Part shown: positions 32,393 through 40,432 of the stretch, piece by piece | Position numbering within the stretch: position 1 is the stretch's first letter | How the letters are laid out: every line of letters starts with the position of its first letter | Source: Nocardioides deserti | GTDB taxonomy: Bacteria > Actinomycetota > Actinomycetes > Propionibacteriales > Nocardioidaceae | Length of the DNA: 64,000 nt | Direction: 5' to 3' | NCBI RefSeq assembly: GCF_014266025.1 | Contig: NZ_JACMYC010000016.1 | Coordinates: 1-64,000, forward strand | Notes under the pieces: generated by a model | What the model saw: only the letters and a program-made list of their open reading frames with translations | What the model was told of the DNA's origin: nothing | Databases searched by the model: none | Translations under genes and position numbers: made by a program

Positions 32393-32403
32393 GGCACTAG
32401 GGT
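32375..32403 (+). promoter_or_regulatory. Possible pyrH promoter (-35 TTCGAG, -10 TAGGGT)
   Basis: TTCGAG (32375-32380), 17-bp spacer, TAGGGT (32398-32403), overlapping the end of tsf. It would give pyrH its own transcript with a leader of about 85 nt. Confidence 0.35.
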
Positions 32404-32423
32404 CTGGCCAGACATCACGAGGA

Positions 32424-32463
32424 GGCCGGTTCGATGGAGCAGACACTGTCCATCGGGCCGGCC
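32424..32463 (+). terminator. Hairpin in the pyrH leader enclosing a leader ORF start
   Basis: Arms 32424-32438 and 32449-32463 pair over 15 positions (two of them U-G as RNA) around a 10-nt loop. It could terminate tsf, or act as an attenuator for pyrH. The ATG at 32434 of a small leader ORF lies inside the left arm. Confidence 0.5.
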
Positions 32464-32499
32464 TTCGTCGTGCCCACCGAGGAGAGGAGAGCCGGATGA
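32434..32499 (+). other. Possible 21-codon leader ORF coupled to pyrH
   Basis: AGGAGG (32420-32425) stands 8 nt before ATG 32434; the 21-codon frame (MEQTLSIGPAFVVPTEERRAG, listed without the final stop in 21 codons) ends in a TGA that overlaps the pyrH ATG (ATGA, 32496-32499). Described as positions 32434-32499; whether it is translated is unknown. Confidence 0.25.
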
Positions 32500-33209
32500 C
32501 CGCGTACCAACGCGTCCTGCTCAAGCTGTCGGGCGAGGTCTTCGGTGGCGGCGAGGTCGGGGTCGATCCCGACGTCGTGCAGAAGGTGGCCCGCGAGATC
32601 GCCGCGGTCGCGCGCGCCGGCGTCCAGGTCGCGATCGTGACCGGTGGCGGCAACTTCTTCCGCGGCGCCGAGCTGCAGCAGCGGGGGATGGACCGCGCCC
32701 GCGCCGACTACATGGGCATGCTCGGCATCGTCATGAACTGCCTGGCCCTCCAGGACTTCCTGGAGAAGGAGGGCGTCGAGACACGCGTGCAGACCGCCAT
32801 CACGATGGGCCAGGTCGCCGAGCCGTACATCCCGCGCCGCGCCATCCGGCACATGGAGAAGGGCCGGGTCGTCATCTTCGGTGCCGGCATGGGCATGCCG
32901 TTCTTCTCCACCGACACCGTCGCTGTCCAGCGCGCGCTGGAGAGCAAGTGCGACGTCGTGCTGGTGGCCAAGAACGGCGTGGACGGCGTCTACAGCGCCG
33001 ATCCGCGGATCGACCCCACGGCGACGAAGTACGACGACCTCACCTACGACGAGGCGATCAGCCAGGGCCTGCGGATCATGGACCAGACGGCGTTCGCGCT
33101 CTGCGGCGAGAACAAGCTGCCGATGGTGGTGTTCGGCATGGAGCCCGAGGGGAACATCCTGCGTGTCGTGCAGGGTGAGAGGATCGGGACGTTGGTCAGC
33201 GCCGGCTAG
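32496..33209 (+). CDS. pyrH: UMP kinase
   Basis: Amino-acid-kinase-fold enzyme (237 aa, hexamer) phosphorylating UMP to UDP. VLLKLSGEVF with the phosphate-binding Gly, VTGGGNFFRGAEL, MGQVAEPYIPRRAIRHMEKG in part, and GMPFFSTDTVAVQRA are the family blocks. A purine-rich GAGGAGAGGAGAG precedes the ATG. Standard place between tsf and frr. Confidence 0.96.
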   Translation: MTAYQRVLLKLSGEVFGGGEVGVDPDVVQKVAREIAAVARAGVQVAIVTGGGNFFRGAELQQRGMDRARADYMGMLGIVMNCLALQDFLEKEGVETRVQTAITMGQVAEPYIPRRAIRHMEKGRVVIFGAGMGMPFFSTDTVAVQRALESKCDVVLVAKNGVDGVYSADPRIDPTATKYDDLTYDEAISQGLRIMDQTAFALCGENKLPMVVFGMEPEGNILRVVQGERIGTLVSAG

Positions 33210-33247
33210 GCGCCGACGACCCTCAGCAGCGAGCGCCCGGCACGGGC

Positions 33248-33276
33248 GCGACAGCGACAGCGACAGCGACAGCGAC
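33248..33276 (+). repeat. GCGACA hexamer tandem repeat between pyrH and frr
   Basis: Four perfect GCGACA units plus a partial fifth lie in the 96-bp gap, 30 nt before frr. It is the only obvious microsatellite in the window and may vary in copy number by slippage. Confidence 0.7.
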
Positions 33277-33305
33277 GAGACGAACGCGAACCAGTAGGAG
33301 CACCG

Positions 33306-33863
33306 GTGATCAACGACATCCTCAACGAGGCCGACAGCAAGATGGACAAGTCGGTCGAGGCGACGCGCGAGGAGTTCGCCGCGATCCGCGCCGGCCGGGC
33401 CCACCCCAGCATGTTCGCCAAGATCATGGTCGACTACTACGGCACGCCCACGCCGATCCAGCAGCTCGCGTCGTTCACCGCCCCCGAGGCGCGCACGATC
33501 CTCATCTCGCCCTTCGACCAGGGCGCGATGAAGAACATCGAGAAGGCCATTCGCGACTCCGACCTCGGCGTGAACCCCGCCGACGACGGAAAGGTCATCC
33601 GCTGCGTCTTCCCGGAGCTGACCGAGGAGCGCCGCAAGGAGTACATCAAGATCGCCCGCGGCAAGGCCGAGGACGGCCGGGTCGCCGTGCGCAACCTGCG
33701 CCGCACCGCCAAGCAGAACCTCGAGAAGCTCGAGAAGGACGGCGAGGTCGGCAAGGACGACGTCACCGGCGCGGAGAAGCGGCTCGACGGCATCACCAAG
33801 AAGCACACCGACGCCATCGACGAGATGCTCAAGAACAAGGAGTCCGAGCTCCTCGAGGTCTGA
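33306..33863 (+). CDS. frr: Ribosome recycling factor
   Basis: 185-residue RRF that, with EF-G, splits post-termination ribosomes. Two-domain layout: three-helix bundle (MDKSVEATREEFAAIRAGRA in part at the start, RRKEYIKIARGKAEDGRVAVRN in part later) and the beta domain between (YYGTPTPIQQLASFTAPEAR). GTG start with AGGAG (33297-33301) 4 nt upstream. Confidence 0.97.
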   Translation: MINDILNEADSKMDKSVEATREEFAAIRAGRAHPSMFAKIMVDYYGTPTPIQQLASFTAPEARTILISPFDQGAMKNIEKAIRDSDLGVNPADDGKVIRCVFPELTEERRKEYIKIARGKAEDGRVAVRNLRRTAKQNLEKLEKDGEVGKDDVTGAEKRLDGITKKHTDAIDEMLKNKESELLEV

Positions 33864-33878
33864 GGGCTCGGGGACTCC

Positions 33879-34772
33879 ATGACCGACTCCCCGACGCCGG
33901 CGGCACCGCCGGCCAAGGACCACGGGCGGGCCGGCCGCGACCTGCCTGCTGCGATCACCTCGGCGGTCGTGCTGCTCGCCGCCGTCGCCGCGTCGCTCTT
34001 CTTCTGGAAGACGGCGTTCATGGTGATCGTGGCGACGGCGGTCGTCGTCGCGGTGTGGGAGCTGCGCAAGGGCTTCCTCGCCAAGGGCATCGACCTGCCC
34101 GAGCAGCCGCTGATGATCGGCGGCGTCGTGATGGTCGTGGTGGCGTACTTCTACGGCGCCCCCGCCCTCGTCACCGCCACCGCAGTCTCGGCGCTGGTCA
34201 CGATGCTGTGGCTGCTGCGCCGCGGCATCGACGGCTACGTGCAGAACGCCACCGCCTCGGTGTTCACGCTCGTCTACGTGCCGTTCCTCGGCTCGTTCGT
34301 CGCGCTGCTGCTCGCCGAGGGCGGGACCGGCCTCGGGTCGGACTCCGGCGGCTCCGGTCTGGACGACCCCGGCGTGCAGGGCATCATCACGTTCATCCTG
34401 GTCACCATCGCCTCGGACATCGGCGGGTACGTCGCCGGCGTGCTCTTCGGCAAGCACCCGATGGCTCCGGTCATCTCGCCGAAGAAGTCGTGGGAGGGCT
34501 TCGCGGGTTCGCTGGTGTTCACCGTCGCGGCCGGCTGGGCCCTGGTGACCTACCTGCTCGACGGCGACTGGTGGGTCGGCGTCGCGCTCGGGATCATCGC
34601 GGTGGTCATGGCGACCCTCGGTGACCTGTGCGAGTCGGTCATCAAGCGCGACCTCGGCATCAAGGACATGAGCCAGGTCATCCCGGGCCACGGTGGCCTG
34701 ATGGACCGGCTCGACTCCCTGCTCGCCACAGTCGCGCCGATCTGGCTGCTGCTGCACTACGCGGTCTTCTGA
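33879..34772 (+). CDS. cdsA: Phosphatidate cytidylyltransferase
   Basis: Makes CDP-diacylglycerol from phosphatidate and CTP. 297 residues with eight or so hydrophobic helices and the complete CDS signature near the C-terminus: SVIKRDLGIKDMSQVIPGHG followed by GLMDRLDS, which holds the metal-binding Asp residues. A polar N-tail precedes the first helix. Fifteen nt after frr. Confidence 0.95.
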   Translation: MTDSPTPAAPPAKDHGRAGRDLPAAITSAVVLLAAVAASLFFWKTAFMVIVATAVVVAVWELRKGFLAKGIDLPEQPLMIGGVVMVVVAYFYGAPALVTATAVSALVTMLWLLRRGIDGYVQNATASVFTLVYVPFLGSFVALLLAEGGTGLGSDSGGSGLDDPGVQGIITFILVTIASDIGGYVAGVLFGKHPMAPVISPKKSWEGFAGSLVFTVAAGWALVTYLLDGDWWVGVALGIIAVVMATLGDLCESVIKRDLGIKDMSQVIPGHGGLMDRLDSLLATVAPIWLLLHYAVF

Positions 34773-34783
34773 TCCGCAGCCAC

Positions 34784-34789
34784 TAGGGT
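34784..34789 (+). promoter_or_regulatory. -10-like TAGGGT before the gene at 34797
   Basis: TAGGGT ends 7 nt before the ATG, fitting a leaderless start. Same hexamer as in front of pyrH. Confidence 0.3.
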
Positions 34790-34796
34790 CGCGGTG

Positions 34797-35156
34797 ATGG
34801 AGACCGAGCACGTGGACGAGACCGCCCCGGGGGAGGACCCCGAGGACCGGCCGAGCTGGTGGCACCGCGACCACCCGGTGTTCACCCCGCTCAGCGGCTT
34901 CTTCACCGGGCTGGTGGCGATCACCCTGCTGCCGGGGATCTACGCGGCGGTCCTGGGTGCGATGTTCTCCAACGAGCGCGCGGAGGATCTCTTCCCGTGG
35001 GTGCTGGTGCTGCTGCTCGTGCCCCTGGGGTTGCTGGCGGTGCCGCGGACGCGGCGGTTCGGGGCGTACCTCCTCCTGGGCATGGTGCTCACCGCGCTCG
35101 TGGTCGCCGGCGTCGCTGCCCTCGTCCTGTGGGTCATGGTCGAGACCGGCTCCTGA
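34797..35156 (+). CDS. Small membrane protein, unknown function
   Basis: 119-residue protein with an acidic N-terminal tail (ETEHVDETAPGEDPED) and three hydrophobic helices (about residues 35-55, 65-82, 88-112). No catalytic motif or recognised family. ATG 34797 is preferred to an adjacent GTG at 34794. Lies between cdsA and rlmN, in the same direction. Confidence 0.7.
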   Translation: METEHVDETAPGEDPEDRPSWWHRDHPVFTPLSGFFTGLVAITLLPGIYAAVLGAMFSNERAEDLFPWVLVLLLVPLGLLAVPRTRRFGAYLLLGMVLTALVVAGVAALVLWVMVETGS

Positions 35157-35188
35157 TCGACGATTGAGCCGGGTGACCGGGCGGGTGG

Positions 35189-35194
35189 GAGACT
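35189..35194 (+). promoter_or_regulatory. -10-like GAGACT before rlmN
   Basis: GAGACT ends 8 nt before the rlmN ATG; the same hexamer precedes dxr at 6 nt. Confidence 0.3.
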
Positions 35195-35202
35195 GGACCG
35201 CG

Positions 35203-36327
35203 ATGTCCGACCCGAAGCCCCTTCCTCTCGTGTTCAACGAGCCGCGCGGCCGCAAGAAGCCGCCGCGGCACCTCGCCGACCTCACCTCCCCGGAGCGCAA
35301 GACGCTGCTGGAGGAGCAGGGGCTGCCGGGCTTCCGGGCCAAGCAGCTCTCGACGCACTACTTCGGCCGCCTGGTCGACGACCCGGCCGAGATGACCGAC
35401 CTGCCGGCGAACCAGCGCGACGAGCTCGTCTCCGCGCTGCTGCCGCAGCTGATGACCCCGCTGCGCACGCTCGAGGCCGACCGCGGCACGACCCGCAAGA
35501 CGCTGTGGAAGCTCTTCGACGGTGCCCTCGTCGAGTCGGTGCTGATGCGCTACCCCGACCGCGCCACGGTGTGTGTCTCCAGCCAGGCCGGCTGCGGCAT
35601 GGCCTGCCCGTTCTGCGCGACCGGCCAGGGCGGCCTCCAGCGCAACATGTCGACCGCCGAGATCGTCGAGCAGGTCGTGGCCGGCGCCCGGGCGATGGCC
35701 CGCGGCGAGGTCCCCGGCGGCCCGGGTCGCGTCTCGAACGTGGTGTTCATGGGCATGGGCGAGCCGCTGGCCAACTACAAGGCGGTCATCGGCGCCGTAC
35801 GTCGCCTCACCGACCCCGCCCCCGACGGCCTCGGCATGTCGGCGCGTGGCGTGACGGTCTCGACCGTCGGCCTGGTGCCGCGGATCAACCAGCTGGCCGA
35901 GGAGGGCATCCCGGTCACGCTCGCGCTGAGCCTGCACGCCCCCGATGACGAGCTGCGCAACGAGCTGGTCCCGATCAACACCCGGTTCTCGGTCGCGGAG
36001 ACCGTCGAGGCGGCCTGGAACTACGCCCGGACCACCAAGCGTCGGGTCTCGATCGAGTACGCCATGATGCGCGGGATCAACGACCAGGGCCACCGCGCCG
36101 ACCTGCTCGGTGACGTCCTCAACGCCTACGGCGACTGGGGCTGGGTGCACGTCAACCTCATCCCGCTCAACCCCACCCCGGGGTCGAAGTGGACCGCCTC
36201 GGACCCCGCCGACGAGCGAGAGTTCGTCCGCCGGCTCGAGGCCAAGGGCATCCCCACCACCGTCCGCGACACCCGCGGCCGGGAGATCGACGGCGCCTGC
36301 GGGCAGCTCGCGGCCGTCGAGGCCTGA
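35203..36327 (+). CDS. rlmN: 23S rRNA A2503 / tRNA A37 C2-methyltransferase RlmN
   Basis: Radical-SAM enzyme (374 aa). The [4Fe-4S] ligands are Cys131, Cys135 and Cys138 (CGMACPFCATGQ), and the second catalytic cysteine is Cys366 in EIDGACGQL. Other blocks: GFRAKQL, VFMGMGEPLANY, SLHAPDDELRNELVPIN in part. Normal length. The following 115 bp hold a bidirectional terminator before the convergent phosphoesterase gene. Confidence 0.96.
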   Translation: MSDPKPLPLVFNEPRGRKKPPRHLADLTSPERKTLLEEQGLPGFRAKQLSTHYFGRLVDDPAEMTDLPANQRDELVSALLPQLMTPLRTLEADRGTTRKTLWKLFDGALVESVLMRYPDRATVCVSSQAGCGMACPFCATGQGGLQRNMSTAEIVEQVVAGARAMARGEVPGGPGRVSNVVFMGMGEPLANYKAVIGAVRRLTDPAPDGLGMSARGVTVSTVGLVPRINQLAEEGIPVTLALSLHAPDDELRNELVPINTRFSVAETVEAAWNYARTTKRRVSIEYAMMRGINDQGHRADLLGDVLNAYGDWGWVHVNLIPLNPTPGSKWTASDPADEREFVRRLEAKGIPTTVRDTRGREIDGACGQLAAVEA

Positions 36328-36384
36328 CACACCGCTCCACCACGGGACCCCTGCCGACGGATGACCTCGCCCCGGGGACGCGAA

Positions 36385-36413
36385 GGGGGCCACCGGCGGA
36401 ACCGGTGACCCCC
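36385..36413. terminator. Bidirectional terminator between rlmN and the phosphoesterase gene
   Basis: 12-bp stem with one mismatch (arms 36385-36396 and 36402-36413), 5-nt loop, between two convergent stops. Confidence 0.6.
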
Positions 36414-36441
36414 TCCTGCCTGCGGCCGACGGCCCGCGGCA

Positions 36442-38202
36442 CTACCAGCGCAGCGGGTTGGCGATGAGCAGCTCGACGTTGCGGTCCTGACGGGTGCCGG
36501 TGCGGCCGACGGCGCGCTCGTGCCAGTCGTTCGCGGCGAGCTCACGGCCGATGGACGCGAGCGCGTGCGTGTCGTCCAGCTTGGCGGCGTCCGGCGCCAC
36601 CGGGCCGCCGTGGTCGACCATCGTGGCGAAGATCGAGAGCGTGCGGTCCTTGTTGTTGGCGATCTCGATCAGCCGCGACTGCTGGGGCCAGTCGATGTGC
36701 GAGGCGGTGTTGATCTCCCAGAAGCCGCCCTTGCCCGTGGCCTTCTTGCGTGCCCAGACGTTGTTGGTGTGGGTGTGGCCGTTGACCCACGCCACGACGT
36801 TCGGGTGGGCCAGCAGGGTCTCGACGAGCTCGTCGCCGAGCACTCGGTCGCCGCCGGCGTCGTTGTCCATCGAGGTCGAGGTGTGGTGCGAGCAGACGAC
36901 GACGAGCTTCTTGTCCTTCTTCGCCTGCTTCAGGGTCGACTTCAGCCACGCGTGCTGGGCCCGGTCGATCGAGCCGTTGGACCCGCCGGCGAGGTTGACC
37001 GTGTCGAGACCGACGAAGCGGATCCGGCCGCGGTCGAGGGTGTAGTACGCCGTGCCGTCCGCGACGTTCTGCTGGGTGAAGCCGTGGCCCTTGAGCCAGG
37101 TCTTCGTCGTGAAGTGCTCCGCGACGACCTCGCCGCGGGTCAGCAGGCGGCGGTCCGGGTCCGGGGTGACGGTGCGGGCGCCGGGGGAGGACATGACCTT
37201 CTGCAGGACCTCGGTGACCCGCCCGGTGGCGAGCGCGAGGAGCACCTCGCCCTTGCTCACCTCGACCGGCGGCGAGATGACCTTCGTCGAACCGGTGGCG
37301 ACGGCCGACAGGCCCTCGATCGCGGTCGGGAAGTTGCCCTGCACCAGCCCGTCGTGGTTGCCGAAGACCGAGATCCACGGCATCTTCAAGCCCTCGGCGG
37401 TGAACGGCCGGCGGGCGGCGTCGAGCAGCCCGGGGAAGGCCGGGAAGCCGTACTTCGCCCGCGGCCGGTCCGGCTCCACGCCCTCGGGGAGCGGGTCCGG
37501 GTGGTAGTAGTGGATGTCGTAGAAGCCGGGCTCGAGGTCCGCGACCCCCTCCCACTTCTCCGGGTCGCCCGAGTCGATCCGGACCTCGCCGCCGTCGAGG
37601 ACGTCGATGTTCCAGCGGATCTCGTTGAGCTGGGCGTTGTCGGAGTTGTCGCCGGTCTGGACGGCCAGCGCCAGCGGCTTGCCGGTGACCGGGCCCTTCC
37701 CGATCGCGTTGATCTCGCGCACCATCGAGTCGGCGATGTGCGCGGCGAGCATCTCGTGCGGGCGGTAGGAGGAGCTGAGCAGCCCGGTCGGGCCGTTCTC
37801 GGCGTCCTCGTCGTCCCAGCGGTCGACCCACTCGACGCGGAGCGGGGACTGCGCGTCGGTGACGTGGATGTCGCTGAGCTGGGCGAAGGCGAGGACGCCC
37901 CGGCGCCGCTCGACCCGGCCCTTCTTCGGCTTGACGCCGAGGTCGGTGCGCACGACGTGCTTCTCGCCGGGGCCGGCGACCAGGGTGGTGTAGCCACCCG
38001 GGCCGGGGGCGGCCTTGCCGATGACACCGGCGAGCGTGGTCCGGCGAGCCGCCGCAGCGACGGCGGAGCCCGCGGAGGACGCGGCGGAGGACGCCGCGGT
38101 GGCGGCGGAGGAGACCGCGCCTGAGGCGGCGGCCGTGGCGGCGAGAGCGGCAGCACCGGCGGACCGGAGCAGCTGGCGGCGAGAGAGGTCTGGCATCGGC
38201 AT
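36442..38202 (-). CDS. Tat-exported metallophosphoesterase (TIGR03767-like)
   Basis: 586 residues with a twin-arginine signal (SRRQLLRSAG, Arg8-Arg9) and an Ala/Ser-rich region to about residue 55. Calcineurin-like metal motifs in order: QLSDIHVTD, QTGDNSDN, VFGNHDG, VVCSHHTSTS and NGHTHTNN. It resembles the actinobacterial TIGR03767 group; substrate unknown, acting outside the membrane. Two close in-frame ATGs (38202, 38196) are equally possible. Confidence 0.88.
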   Translation of the reverse strand: MPMPDLSRRQLLRSAGAAALAATAAASGAVSSAATAASSAASSAGSAVAAAARRTTLAGVIGKAAPGPGGYTTLVAGPGEKHVVRTDLGVKPKKGRVERRRGVLAFAQLSDIHVTDAQSPLRVEWVDRWDDEDAENGPTGLLSSSYRPHEMLAAHIADSMVREINAIGKGPVTGKPLALAVQTGDNSDNAQLNEIRWNIDVLDGGEVRIDSGDPEKWEGVADLEPGFYDIHYYHPDPLPEGVEPDRPRAKYGFPAFPGLLDAARRPFTAEGLKMPWISVFGNHDGLVQGNFPTAIEGLSAVATGSTKVISPPVEVSKGEVLLALATGRVTEVLQKVMSSPGARTVTPDPDRRLLTRGEVVAEHFTTKTWLKGHGFTQQNVADGTAYYTLDRGRIRFVGLDTVNLAGGSNGSIDRAQHAWLKSTLKQAKKDKKLVVVCSHHTSTSMDNDAGGDRVLGDELVETLLAHPNVVAWVNGHTHTNNVWARKKATGKGGFWEINTASHIDWPQQSRLIEIANNKDRTLSIFATMVDHGGPVAPDAAKLDDTHALASIGRELAANDWHERAVGRTGTRQDRNVELLIANPLRW

Positions 38203-38258
38203 GGTGCGAGAACACTAGGTGTGACCGCCGACACCTGGGTGGGTATTCGCCGAATCCG

Positions 38259-39353
38259 TCACGGGCCCCGGACCACGAGCGCGGCCGCCTCCTCGACGGT
38301 GTCCACCAGGTGCACGTGCGGCTCCATGTGCCGGTCGCGCGCCAAGGACCGCAGCAGCGGCCAGACCGGGTACGTCTCGGTCCAGTACGAGCCGCCGACC
38401 AGCACCATCGGCGCGACCGACGACTCGTCGGCGTAGTAGTTCTCGCACGCGTCCTGGAAGACCTCCTGGACCGTGCCCGCCGCGCCGGGCAGGAAGACGA
38501 TCCCGGCGTCGCAGACCTCGAGCAGCACCGCCTCCCGCGTGGCGTTGTGGAAGTACTTCGCGATCGCGGTGGCGAAGACGTTGGGCGGCTCGTGCCCGTA
38601 GTGCCAGGTCGGGATGCCGAGGGTCTCGACGGGGTCCGCGTGCGCCGCGCACACGTCGAGGGCGGCCCGCGCCCACGCGCCGATCGAGGGACGGTACGAC
38701 GGCACGCGCGCCAGCCCGGTGAGCGCGGCGGTCAGCTCGTCGCCGGAGCGGCGCGCCAGCCTTGCGCCGAGGTTGGCCGCCTCCATGGCGCCCGGCCCGC
38801 CGCCGGTGGCGACCGTGCAGGAACCCGAGCGGGCCAGGGCGTGCCCGAGCGCGGCCGCGGCGGCGTACCCCTCGGACCCGCGCGCGAGCGCGTGGCCGCC
38901 CATCACCCCGACCAGCCGCCGGCCGGTGACCCAGGAGGCGAGCGCCTGGTCGACGGCGTGGTCGTGCAGCGCCTGCGCGAGCGCGGTCTCCGGCGTGGGC
39001 GGCTGCTGCGACCAGGCGTAGGCGCGCGCGTCGAGGGAGTCGGGATAGGGGCCGTCGCCGAAGAGCTCCGCCGCGGTGTAGAGGTCGGCGCGGGCGGTGT
39101 CGAGCGGCGCCCCGGACATCGTCGGCAGCACGAGGGCGCCAGCGGCGAGGAGGCGCTCGGCGTCCCCCGACGCGAACGTGCAGCCGAGGAACGCGGCCCC
39201 CGCCACGCGACACCGGGCGAGCACCTCCGAGCGCTCCGTCAGGTCGAGCGACCGGACGCGCCAGCCCGACAGCGACGTGGCCCCGGCGGCCAGGCGGCGG
39301 TCGAGGTCGGCCAGCGACTCGACGTGGACGATGCGGCCGTGGGTGCTCTTCAC
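38259..39353 (-). CDS. LOG family protein (Rossmann fold)
   Basis: 364 residues; larger than classical LOG proteins (about 190) because of an N-terminal extra domain of about 140 residues. The C-terminal part has GVMGGHALARGS, TGGGPGAMEAAN (the LOG nucleotide motif) and PGAAGTVQEVFQDA, which corresponds to PGGxGTxxE with Ala for the second Gly. LOG enzymes release cytokinin bases from nucleotides or act on related nucleotides; the substrate here is not known. GTG start; TAGGTT on this strand (39365-39360) ends 6 nt before it and overlaps the stop of the RIO gene. Confidence 0.82.
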   Translation of the reverse strand: MKSTHGRIVHVESLADLDRRLAAGATSLSGWRVRSLDLTERSEVLARCRVAGAAFLGCTFASGDAERLLAAGALVLPTMSGAPLDTARADLYTAAELFGDGPYPDSLDARAYAWSQQPPTPETALAQALHDHAVDQALASWVTGRRLVGVMGGHALARGSEGYAAAAALGHALARSGSCTVATGGGPGAMEAANLGARLARRSGDELTAALTGLARVPSYRPSIGAWARAALDVCAAHADPVETLGIPTWHYGHEPPNVFATAIAKYFHNATREAVLLEVCDAGIVFLPGAAGTVQEVFQDACENYYADESSVAPMVLVGGSYWTETYPVWPLLRSLARDRHMEPHVHLVDTVEEAAALVVRGP

Positions 39354-39362
39354 CCGGCCAAC

Positions 39363-40256
39363 CTAGAAGGCGTGTGCGAGCAGGTCCGCGAAGAGCGCCT
39401 GCTCGTCCACCTCCAGCCCGCGGGCGCGGAACCAACGGCACACGTTCGAGCAGTCGCGCAGCAGGAAGTCGGGCCCGTTGAGGTTGCCGACGAGGTCGAC
39501 CACCTGCGGCAGGTCGATGACGACGAGGCGGTCACCGGCGACCAGCACGTTGTACGCCGACAGGTCGCCGTGCACGAGGCCGTGCCGAGCCATCGTCACG
39601 AGCACGTCGCGCAGCTGCTCGAACCACGACGCGAGCTGCGTCGGGCCGGGCCGGGTCTGCGCGAGCCGCGGCGCGGTCTCCGGCCCGTCCTCGCCGTCGA
39701 CACGGACCCACTCCATGAGCAGCTCGGTCCCGTCCACCTGGACCGGGTAGGGGACCGGCAGCCCGATCGTCCACAGCCGCTTGAGCGCGTCCCACTCCGA
39801 GACCGCCCACTCGGCGGCTGCGACCTGGCGGCCGAAGGTGGACCGCCGCTTGACCGCGCGCTCGTCGCGGGAGCGCTTCATGCTGCGGCCCTCGGTGTAG
39901 GCCGCGGCGCGGTGGAACGTGCGGTGCTCGGTGGACCGGTAGCGCTTGGCCGCCATCACGACCGCCCGCTCGGGCTCGTGCGGGTCGGCCCGCTCGAGCA
40001 GGAAGACGTCGGCCTCCTTGCCGGTCTTGAGGACGCCGAGGTCGGTGTCGACCGCACCGCGGGACGTCACGACCCAGTCGGGCCGTGGCTCGGGTCCGCG
40101 GGAGAGGGGCTCGACGTCGTGCCAGGTGCTCCAGCGCTGGCCGTCGTCGAGGTCGTCGTAGACGCGCCAGTCGGTGACGAAGGCGGGGTCCAGGCGGACC
40201 TCGGGCTCAGCGGGGTGCTGCGGGCGCTCGGGGTGGTGCGGGTGCTGCAGGGACAA
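39363..40256 (-). CDS. RIO-type serine protein kinase
   Basis: 297 residues from a TTG with GGAG 5 nt upstream. RIO1 kinase blocks: TGKEADVFLLERAD (ATP-binding loop), VMAAKRYR with the ATP Lys, HGLVHGDLSAYNVLV (catalytic loop, Asp and Asn) and VVIDLPQVVD (metal Asp). Role in bacteria unknown; in eukaryotes/archaea RIO1 matures the small ribosomal subunit. The frame can be extended to an ATG at 40376, but that ATG lies in the loop of a terminator-like hairpin. A different short ORF with a better ribosome site starts at 40320. Confidence 0.85.
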   Translation of the reverse strand: MSLQHPHHPERPQHPAEPEVRLDPAFVTDWRVYDDLDDGQRWSTWHDVEPLSRGPEPRPDWVVTSRGAVDTDLGVLKTGKEADVFLLERADPHEPERAVVMAAKRYRSTEHRTFHRAAAYTEGRSMKRSRDERAVKRRSTFGRQVAAAEWAVSEWDALKRLWTIGLPVPYPVQVDGTELLMEWVRVDGEDGPETAPRLAQTRPGPTQLASWFEQLRDVLVTMARHGLVHGDLSAYNVLVAGDRLVVIDLPQVVDLVGNLNGPDFLLRDCSNVCRWFRARGLEVDEQALFADLLAHAF

Positions 40257-40320
40257 GGCTGCTCCAGGGATGCGGGAGGGCGAGGGGTGCTGAGGCCAGG
40301 CACCGGACAGTCGTCGACAT
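40207..40320 (-). other. Possible 37-codon leader ORF overlapping the RIO kinase start
   Basis: ATG at 40320 (minus strand) has GAGAGGAG about 6 nt upstream and opens a 37-codon Ala/Pro-rich frame ending inside the RIO gene in another frame. It could be a leader peptide, or the true RIO N-terminus displaced by a frameshift. Confidence 0.2.
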
Positions 40321-40358
40321 GTCGCGCTCCTCTCGGTCGCTGGGGCAGCACGGGCGAA

Positions 40359-40398
40359 CGCCCGGCCGCGGACCATCGTGGAGGTCCGTGGCCGGGCG
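40359..40398 (-). terminator. Terminator-like hairpin after the YeeE gene
   Basis: 16-bp arms (40359-40374 and 40383-40398) with one wobble mismatch and an 8-nt loop, 34 nt beyond the YeeE stop. It separates the transporter from the RIO kinase gene. Confidence 0.6.
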
Positions 40399-40432
40399 TC
40401 GCAACGGGATTACCGCGCCGGGCGGGGAAGGG

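Noticed and set aside
32415..35342. Minus-strand open frame of 975 codons opposite pyrH, frr, cdsA and the 34797 gene.
   Set aside because: It is a shadow of four well-supported genes with no recognisable motif of its own.
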